Source: JBCCEV01 sp039030125 (lineage in GTDB: Bacteria; Pseudomonadota; Gammaproteobacteria; Ga0077536). Taken from it: a stretch of 8,226 nucleotides of DNA. The notes beneath the pieces were generated by a model that searched no databases, was not told the DNA's origin, and saw only the letters and a program-made list of their open reading frames with translations. Below, piece after piece: positions 1-5,267 of this stretch (its first letter is position 1; each line of letters begins with the position of its first letter). The position numbers were made by a program, and so were the translations under genes. Where the stretch lies: assembly GCA_039030125.1 (NCBI GenBank), contig JBCCEV010000174.1, forward strand, positions 1 through 8,226, written 5' to 3'.

Positions 1-1
1 C

Positions 2-919
2 GTGGTATCACGCTCAATGACCATCGAAATCCGTGAAGGTCGCGGAGTTGGGGGCGACGCCGATCACATCCATTTGCACTTGGAACACTTAGGCGCCGAA
101 GTCATCAACGAGCGTTTGCCAGGGATCGCCGAGTCAGCGGCCATTTTCGCAGGCGTCGACGTCACTAAGGAGCCCATCCCGGTGTTGCCCACAGTGCACT
201 ACAACATGGGCGGCATTCCAACCAATTATCACGGGCAAGTGGTCACGAAGGCCGGTGATGATCCGGATACCGAAGTACCGGGCCTGATGTCTATCGGCGA
301 GGCGGCATGTGTGTCAGTCCACGGGGCCAATAGGCTGGGTTCTAACTCATTGCTCGACCTCATCGTTTTCGGTCGGGCCGCGGCAAAACGCGCGGCAGCG
401 GATATCAAACCTGGCACCCCGCATGCCGACGTGCCTAGGAACGCGGTGGATCGAGTACTGTCCCGCTTCGACAGTCTGCGACACGCTGACGGTAGCGAGC
501 CGACGGCTAAATTGCGCTTAGAAATGCAGCGTACAATGCAAAACTACGCGGCAGTGTTTCGCACGGGCGAAACGCTTGAAGAAGGCAAAGCCAAACTCAA
601 AGAAATTTACGCGGCCTTCCAGCATGTCAAAGTTTCCGACCGGTCAATGATCTGGAACACCGATCTCGTTGAAACTCTGGAACTCGATAACCTGCTCGGA
701 AGCTCAGTCGTGAGCATGGAAGCGGCTGCCAACCGGGAAGAGAGCCGGGGGGCACACGCGCGTGAAGATTTTCCAGATCGTGACGATGACAAGTGGATGA
801 AGCACACTTTGACCTGGATAAACGACGACGGCCAAGTCATTTTCGACTATCGACCGGTGCACATGTACACGCTGAGCGATGACGTCGATGTGGTGCCACC
901 TAAAGCGCGGGTCTACTGA
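2..919 (+). CDS. sdhA: Succinate dehydrogenase flavoprotein subunit, C-terminal part (cut by window start)
   Basis: This is the catalytic subunit of complex II, which oxidises succinate to fumarate with covalently bound FAD on the cytoplasmic face of the inner membrane. About 305 residues are visible, and the N-terminal FAD-binding half with the flavin-linked histidine lies upstream of the window. Counting the codon at base 2 as residue 1, Arg4 (VSRS), His66 (TVHYNMGG) and Arg111 (HGANRLG) match the substrate-site arginine, histidine and arginine of E. coli SdhA (R286, H354, R399 by family knowledge). The flavin-contacting block GEAACVSVHGANRLGSNSLL is intact. The C-terminal cap domain follows, with the usual ending in a polar, proline-containing tail (VVPPKARVY). 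The gene has no internal start; it simply runs in from the left. The sdhB start is 21 bases downstream, as expected for an sdhCDAB operon. Identification is secure; only the length is incomplete. Confidence 0.97.
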   Translation: MVSRSMTIEIREGRGVGGDADHIHLHLEHLGAEVINERLPGIAESAAIFAGVDVTKEPIPVLPTVHYNMGGIPTNYHGQVVTKAGDDPDTEVPGLMSIGEAACVSVHGANRLGSNSLLDLIVFGRAAAKRAAADIKPGTPHADVPRNAVDRVLSRFDSLRHADGSEPTAKLRLEMQRTMQNYAAVFRTGETLEEGKAKLKEIYAAFQHVKVSDRSMIWNTDLVETLELDNLLGSSVVSMEAAANREESRGAHAREDFPDRDDDKWMKHTLTWINDDGQVIFDYRPVHMYTLSDDVDVVPPKARVY

Positions 920-940
920 TAAACATTCATAGGTAATGGC

Positions 941-1723
941 ATGGCACAGTTCACGCTACCCAAAAATTCGAAAATTGGCGTCGGGAAAACCATCGACGCA
1001 GCCAATGGAGCCAAACGCAAAAAGGCGTTTCGCATCTATCGCTGGGAACCCGACAGCGGCAAAAAACCTGAGATTGATACCTTCAAAATCGACCTCGATA
1101 AATGCGGTCCGATGGTGCTGGATGCCATCGTCTATATAAAAAATGAGCTCGATCCGACGCTGACTTTCCGTCGCTCATGCCGGGAAGGGATCTGTGGCTC
1201 TTGCGCGATGAACATTGACGGCACGAACACGCTGGCCTGCACACGTGCTATCGGCGCCGGGCGGCGCGATGTGAAAATCTACCCGCTACCACACATGGCG
1301 GTAAAAAAAGACCTGGTTCCAGACCTGACAAAGTTCTACGAACAATACGCCTCTATAGAGCCGTGGCTACAGTCCGATACCGCGCCGCCACCCGATAAGG
1401 AACGCCTGCAGTCCAAGGAGGATCGCGCGAAACTCGATGGTCTCTATGAGTGCATCCTCTGCGCCTGTTGCTCAACAAGCTGCCCAAGTTATTGGTGGAA
1501 CAGCGACCGCTATCTGGGGCCTGCCGCCCTGCTCCAAGCGTACCGATGGCTGGCAGACTCTCGTGATGAATCCACCAGCGAACGGTTAGATGCACTGGAA
1601 GACCCATTCAAACTCTACCGCTGCCATACCATTATGAATTGCGCGAGAACCTGTCCAAAGAGCTTAAATCCGGCCAAAGCCATCGCCGAGATTAAAAAGA
1701 TGATGGTGTCGCGCACCTTATAA
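941..1723 (+). CDS. sdhB: Succinate dehydrogenase iron-sulfur subunit
   Basis: This 260-residue protein carries electrons from the flavin of SdhA to quinone in the membrane anchor of complex II. All three clusters are present. The plant-type N-terminal domain has C80, C85, C88 and C100 for the 2Fe-2S cluster (CREGICGSC). The C-terminal ferredoxin domain has C171, C174, C177 and C238 for the 4Fe-4S cluster, and C181, C228 and C234 for the 3Fe-4S cluster. W185/W186 in PSYWWN and H229 after C228 match residues near the quinone site in E. coli SdhB. A basic N-terminal extension of about 28 residues resembles alphaproteobacterial and mitochondrial-type subunits more than the shorter E. coli protein. 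The ATG at 941 is chosen over an out-of-frame ATG at 936; a weak AGGTAA lies at 931-936. The stop codon directly abuts the sdhE start. The family assignment is certain. Confidence 0.98.
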   Translation: MAQFTLPKNSKIGVGKTIDAANGAKRKKAFRIYRWEPDSGKKPEIDTFKIDLDKCGPMVLDAIVYIKNELDPTLTFRRSCREGICGSCAMNIDGTNTLACTRAIGAGRRDVKIYPLPHMAVKKDLVPDLTKFYEQYASIEPWLQSDTAPPPDKERLQSKEDRAKLDGLYECILCACCSTSCPSYWWNSDRYLGPAALLQAYRWLADSRDESTSERLDALEDPFKLYRCHTIMNCARTCPKSLNPAKAIAEIKKMMVSRTL

Positions 1724-1969
1724 ATGGCCGAAGCCGCCCACATAAAACGTCTTCGATGGCGATGTCGGCGCGGCATGAAAGAACTCGATGTCCTGCTTGA
1801 GCGATTTTGCGACCAAATCGTGCCGACCATTGGAGAAGCCGATACCCAAGCTTTTGAGAAACTTCTGGACGCCAACGACCTTGAGCTCAATGCCTGGATA
1901 CTGGGGCGTAGCCCGCCTCCCGATCCGGAGACTGCCTCACTGATAGAAAAAATTCGCTCCTTAAGTTAA
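1724..1969 (+). CDS. sdhE: SdhE, FAD assembly factor for succinate dehydrogenase
   Basis: This is an 81-residue, mostly helical protein of the SdhE/YgfY (mitochondrial SDH5/SDHAF2) family, which binds SdhA and promotes covalent attachment of FAD. The family signature RGxxE is seen as R16-G17-M18-K19-E20, followed by LDVLLERF, the usual start of the next helix. The rest fits the five-helix bundle, with the typical segment FEKLLDANDLELNAWILGR near residues 44-62. E. coli SdhE is 88 residues, so this one is full length. The ATG follows the TAA of sdhB with no gap (TAAATG), and there is no clear ribosome binding site, so translation is probably coupled to sdhB. Its place right after its client's subunit gene strongly supports the function. 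An older name for such proteins is YgfY/CptB, antitoxin-like; I consider the assembly role much better supported here. Confidence 0.95.
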   Translation: MAEAAHIKRLRWRCRRGMKELDVLLERFCDQIVPTIGEADTQAFEKLLDANDLELNAWILGRSPPPDPETASLIEKIRSLS

Positions 1970-1979
1970 AACTAAAGCC

Positions 1980-2930
1980 ATGCCGAGCTTGAACTTGACC
2001 AAGGAGTTTCTGAATGACCGTCCCAGCATGGACGGTGACATCGTTCGATCCTTTGGTGAAGCGACGGTGCCAATCGCCCGCGCAAGTGGGCCACTTAAAA
2101 TCTTGCGCCACGACCTAGGCTGTGTCGCCTTCAGCGGCGAGGATGCCGGGCAGTTCCTCCATTCCCTAATGTGCGGCGAATGCCAGAAGCTTGAGCTGGG
2201 CGAGACCATGCTCACCGGTTGGTGCGATCCAAAAGGCCGCGTGCGCTATCTCCTATGGCTGGTCCGCGAAAACGACCGATGGTTTGTTTTTTTACCGCTC
2301 GAACAGATAGAGACTTTTATCAAACAAATTTCGATGTTTGTCTTAATGGCGAAGGTCGCGATTGACGACATCAGTAACGACTGGGGTTGCCTGTGGCTGC
2401 GAACCACAACCGCGCAGCGACCAACGCTAGACAAGGTTGCGGTGCATGCGATGCCCGATATTACAAAAGATGCCAATCGGCTATGGCTGGTAACCGGTTC
2501 AGCGGGCGCGCTAGGCGCCGTGTGGCAAACCTTAGACGCTGAGCCGCGCGGCGCCGAGAGCGGGACCGATCTAGAGATCTATTACGGGCTGCCGTCACTG
2601 CGCGGTGAAACGCTCGGCCAGTTTCTACCTCAAGAGCTGAATCTCGAATGGCTGGGTGGCTTGAGTTTTGAAAAAGGGTGTTACCCCGGCCAAGAAATCG
2701 TCGCGCGGGTCAAATTCCGCGGACGGGTAAAATCGCGGGTCGCCATCAGTACGGGCAACAACATCGGCACTGTTGCGCCCGATGGGAAGATTGATATCGA
2801 CGGCGCTCGCGTTGGTACGCTGCTAAGCGCCCGTGGCGACGGCAGCGAGGCCGCCGCGATGGCGGTGGTGAAGCTTGATGACCTCGACGCGTCGGGTTTT
2901 GCACTGCCGAAATACGCACCGCATGAGTGA
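1980..2930 (+). CDS. ygfZ: Folate-binding protein YgfZ (iron-sulfur enzyme maintenance)
   Basis: This 316-residue protein belongs to the YgfZ/GcvT-like (COG0354, IBA57-related) family. By family knowledge these proteins bind tetrahydrofolate and support the assembly or stability of certain iron-sulfur enzymes; they do not act in glycine cleavage. The diagnostic motif K-G-C-Y-x-G-Q-E is at residues 232-239 (KGCYPGQE), with Cys234 matching the essential C228 of E. coli YgfZ. The N-terminal folate-fold pattern (GEDAGQFLHSLMCGE, then a glycine-rich strand GWCDPKGRVRYLL) is also typical. ATG 1980 is the only in-frame start before the stop at 1962, apart from an internal ATG at 2028; the segment before 2028 (LTKEFLND) looks like the usual family N-terminus, so 1980 is preferred despite no ribosome binding site. 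It lies 10 bases after sdhE and overlaps the next gene by 8 bases. Confidence 0.94.
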   Translation: MPSLNLTKEFLNDRPSMDGDIVRSFGEATVPIARASGPLKILRHDLGCVAFSGEDAGQFLHSLMCGECQKLELGETMLTGWCDPKGRVRYLLWLVRENDRWFVFLPLEQIETFIKQISMFVLMAKVAIDDISNDWGCLWLRTTTAQRPTLDKVAVHAMPDITKDANRLWLVTGSAGALGAVWQTLDAEPRGAESGTDLEIYYGLPSLRGETLGQFLPQELNLEWLGGLSFEKGCYPGQEIVARVKFRGRVKSRVAISTGNNIGTVAPDGKIDIDGARVGTLLSARGDGSEAAAMAVVKLDDLDASGFALPKYAPHE

Positions 2931-3936
2931 ACAGACGAGCGGCGTTGTCGAATATCCCTTCCGCGCTGTTCCTTGGTTACCGGGACCCCACGCGCAAACG
3001 ATTTACGCCGCCCTATTTCGCCGCCACGCCAACATTGATCTAAGAGTCGAACGCCTTGAGCTCGACGACGGCGACTTCGTCGATTTGGCCTGGTATGGCG
3101 AACATCGCTTTGGACACCCGGCGGTCCTTATTCTCCATGGCTTAGAAGGTGATCAATCCTCGCGTTATGTCCGCGCCCTGATTGGCGAGTTAGCCAACCG
3201 CGATTTAAGCAGCGTGGTCATGCACTTTCGAAGTTGCAGCGGCGAAATTAATCGGCTTGCACGGAGTTACCATTCCGGTGAAACGGGCGATCTCGGCGAG
3301 GTAATAAGCCGCCTCAGCGAACGTGGCGAGAACATCATCGCTGCCGTCGGCTACTCCTTGGGCGGCAACGTGCTGCTAAAGTATCTGGGAGAGTGTGCGT
3401 CCGAGACATCCCTTCAAGCCGCCGCCGCCATTTCAGTACCGTTCCTGCTCGATCGCTCCGCCAGTTTTTTAAACTCTGGGTTCTCAAGGATCTACGAACG
3501 GCGACTGGTTGCCTCACTGCGGACAAAAGCTTGTGTTAAATATCAACGGGGTATGCTGCCCGAAACAATCCGTGATCCTTCGGTTTTCGACACTTTTTGG
3601 GACTTTGATGAATGGGTAACGGCTCCAATTCATGGTTTTGCCGGTGCCAAGGATTATTACGCGCGATCGAGCTCGCGACAGTATTTAAATAAAATCACCA
3701 CCCCCACGCTCATCGTTCATGCGCTGGACGACCCGTTCGTGCCGCCGGACGCAGTCCCGAGTTCTGAGGAACTTTCAAACACCGTGCGTCTCGAATTGAG
3801 CAAGAGCGGCGGTCATGTCGGATTCATTGATGGCGGCTGGCCTGGATTCGATGCTTCCAGTCTGGAGCGGCGGATTGTCACTCATCTTTCGCAAACGCTT
3901 GAGTCAAAACTAAAAGTAAGCGCGAACGATCAGTAA
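2923..3936 (+). CDS. Alpha/beta hydrolase, YheT family
   Basis: This is a predicted cytoplasmic serine hydrolase of 337 residues, belonging to the YheT/YbgG-like alpha/beta hydrolase group (COG0429). The N-terminus has the family phrase PWLPGPHAQTIYAALFRR. The oxyanion region is LILHGLEGDQSSRY, the nucleophile elbow is GYSLGG with Ser145, the acid is Asp269 or Asp270 in HALDDPF, and the base is His298 in GGHVGF, so the catalytic triad is complete. The block MHFRSCSGEINRLARSYHSG is also characteristic. The true substrate is unknown for most of the family; esters are a reasonable guess. The frame is open from 2875, but the start at 2923 is chosen because the family N-terminus begins just after it and ATGAGTGA overlaps the ygfZ stop, pointing to coupled translation. 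No function linked to succinate dehydrogenase is known; it may just share the transcript. Confidence 0.9.
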   Translation: MSEQTSGVVEYPFRAVPWLPGPHAQTIYAALFRRHANIDLRVERLELDDGDFVDLAWYGEHRFGHPAVLILHGLEGDQSSRYVRALIGELANRDLSSVVMHFRSCSGEINRLARSYHSGETGDLGEVISRLSERGENIIAAVGYSLGGNVLLKYLGECASETSLQAAAAISVPFLLDRSASFLNSGFSRIYERRLVASLRTKACVKYQRGMLPETIRDPSVFDTFWDFDEWVTAPIHGFAGAKDYYARSSSRQYLNKITTPTLIVHALDDPFVPPDAVPSSEELSNTVRLELSKSGGHVGFIDGGWPGFDASSLERRIVTHLSQTLESKLKVSANDQ

Positions 3937-4211
3937 TACCAAACTTCACACTACCGTTAACAGCGCATCGACAAGGACTGATCGAGGCGCGCGTCGCTCG
4001 CCCAATGGTTAGCATTGCTCTGGTTTCTGGGCTTGCGCCGAGGGCGTTGCGTTTGTTGTCACCCATTTCCACGTTGATCTTGGTGCATGGACATCTTGTA
4101 AACTGTTCGTTTTACGCTTTCTCCCGTGGGCACTGACCGCGCTACGGGCGAGAGAATTTTGAAATTAACTCCAATTTCCTTCCAGTTTAAAACGATGAGA
4201 ACACCCCGTTG
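3937..4211. other. Intergenic region between the sdh run and dsbB
   Basis: These 275 bases hold no gene that I can support, and no tRNA or repeat. The end of the hydrolase is not followed by a clear hairpin with a T run, so transcription may read through or stop by Rho. A short inverted repeat, CCCGT at about 4123-4127 with ACGGG at about 4144-4148, encloses a loop of 16 bases. The half next to dsbB is AT-richer (about 4150-4195) and includes TTGAAA at 4159-4164, a good -35 match, but the nearest -10-like hexamer (TTTAAA, 4186-4191) is 21 bases away, which is too far. Another pair is TTGATC (4074-4079) and TAAACT (4099-4104), spaced 19. A dsbB promoter is therefore likely somewhere here but not located. 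Confidence 0.5.
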
Positions 4212-4739
4212 ATGCAAAGCCTTTGGGGTTCTGCGCGCCTGCTCTTCGCGGCGCTATTCTTGGCCTGCGCGGCCTTGCTCGGTTATGGCTTGTATTTGGA
4301 GTTCGGACGCGGATTAGTCCCTTGTCCTCTGTGTCTGTTACAACGCGCATGCTACGGTTTGATCGCACTGGTCGCCCTACCGGCGATGATCCACGGCCCC
4401 CGCAGGATTTGGCGTTGGTTTTATGGTCTGCCGGCTATTGTATTCGCAGCGACCGGTGCGGCAATCGCGGCGCGCCAGGTTTGGCTCCAGCATTTGCCGC
4501 CCGATAAAGTTCCAGAGTGCGGGCCAGATCTGTATTTCATGCAGGAAATGGTGGGCTGGCATGAGGCGCTGGGCTGGGCTCTTAAAGGCACGGGGGAATG
4601 CGCCAAAGTCGACTGGACTTTTCTTACCCTTTCCATCGCTGAATGGTCGCTTTTGTGGTTTATCTCAATCGTGATTATGCTGGCTGCCTGGCTTTGGTAT
4701 TCACGCCCGAGCAGGGCTTATGGAGGTGCCCCCGCATGA
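4212..4739 (+). CDS. dsbB: Disulfide bond formation protein DsbB
   Basis: This 175-residue inner-membrane protein reoxidises periplasmic DsbA and passes the electrons to quinone. All four essential cysteines are present: C38 and C41 in the first periplasmic loop (CPLC) and C103 and C130 in the second loop, nearly the same positions as C41/C44 and C104/C130 of E. coli DsbB. Arg45, just after the CxxC in LLQR, matches the quinone-linked Arg48. Four hydrophobic segments are seen at about residues 9-28, 40-60, 67-87 and 141-162. The segment GTGECAKVDW before the last membrane helix is typical. ATG 4212 is preferred over the TTG one codon earlier. There is no strong ribosome binding site; a five-codon reading frame ends on the start codon (TGATG). 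The stop overlaps the next gene's start as ATGA, so the two are probably one operon. Assignment is secure. Confidence 0.96.
   Translation: MQSLWGSARLLFAALFLACAALLGYGLYLEFGRGLVPCPLCLLQRACYGLIALVALPAMIHGPRRIWRWFYGLPAIVFAATGAAIAARQVWLQHLPPDKVPECGPDLYFMQEMVGWHEALGWALKGTGECAKVDWTFLTLSIAEWSLLWFISIVIMLAAWLWYSRPSRAYGGAPA
4722..4727 (+). promoter_or_regulatory. Strong ribosome binding site for the secreted protein gene
   Basis: GGAGGT lies inside the end of dsbB, 8 bases before the ATG at 4736. It is the best Shine-Dalgarno match next to a start codon on the + strand of this window and decides the start of the following gene over the longer open frame that begins at 4643. Confidence 0.75.
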
Positions 4740-5257
4740 AGATGAAGATGAGAACGTTGTTTTCAAGCCTCGTTTTATGGGGACTTTTTGCGCCTGCCCT
4801 TGACGCCGCTGAAGACGCACATGGCAAGGCGTTGCGCGGCGTGGCGGGTTATTTTGTTGAAGTTGAAGGCGTTCATCCCGACTTCGCGCGCTACGGCCTG
4901 ACCACGCAAGACCTGCGTGAGCGGGTTACCCAGACCCTAATCCGATCCGGAGTTTCAACACTAACGCGTGAGGAGATCGCCGATGACGCACAAGGCGGTC
5001 GGCTCCTGCTGTCATTGAGGACCAACCGCGAAACAATGACCTTCTATTTTTACGGTCTGGCACTTCGTGCGGAGCGCGAGATCCCGATTGGTGATGGTGG
5101 CTTAAACCAAACGGTGTGGTCGGACACCGAGATCGGCGTGGCCAAACCTTTTGAACTGAAACGGGTGTTGAAGCTGGCCGAATCGCTGACCGAAAAACTC
5201 ATTGAAGCGCACCAGCGCGCCAATCGTCCGGTGGTGGTTGGCGCTCTACAACCGTGA
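4736..5257 (+). CDS. Small secreted protein of unknown function
   Basis: This gene encodes 173 residues that I cannot assign to a named family. A signal peptide is clear: a basic start (MKMKMR), a hydrophobic core at about residues 8-19, and cleavage probably after APA (residue 21) or LDA (residue 24). There is no cysteine in the lipobox position, so it is not a lipoprotein, and no further membrane span, so it is probably periplasmic. The mature part alternates strands and helices: a strand (YFVEVEG), a helix with LTTQDLRERVTQTLIRSG, a phrase STLTREEI, a strand-rich middle, an acidic/tryptophan phrase (TVWSDTEIG) and a long C-terminal helix near residues 137-158. This layout resembles uncharacterised proteobacterial periplasmic proteins I have seen without names. 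It has no cysteine at all, so it is not a substrate of its neighbour DsbB. The open frame extends upstream to 4643, but the ribosome binding site at 4722-4727 and the signal peptide fix the start at 4736. Confidence 0.8.
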   Translation: MKMKMRTLFSSLVLWGLFAPALDAAEDAHGKALRGVAGYFVEVEGVHPDFARYGLTTQDLRERVTQTLIRSGVSTLTREEIADDAQGGRLLLSLRTNRETMTFYFYGLALRAEREIPIGDGGLNQTVWSDTEIGVAKPFELKRVLKLAESLTEKLIEAHQRANRPVVVGALQP

Positions 5258-5267
5258 ATCAAATGCC

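Noticed and set aside
3878..4072. Possible 64-codon gene on the - strand in the gap before dsbB
   Set aside because: It overlaps the end of the hydrolase, has a GTG start with no good ribosome binding site, and matches no family I know.
4074..4104. Promoter TTGATC - 19 bases - TAAACT before dsbB
   Set aside because: Both hexamers are weak matches and the spacing is long; it is mentioned in the intergenic entry only.
4643..4735. Longer N-terminus for the secreted protein gene starting at 4643
   Set aside because: It would overlap dsbB by 97 bases and bury the signal peptide; the ribosome binding site at 4722-4727 supports 4736.
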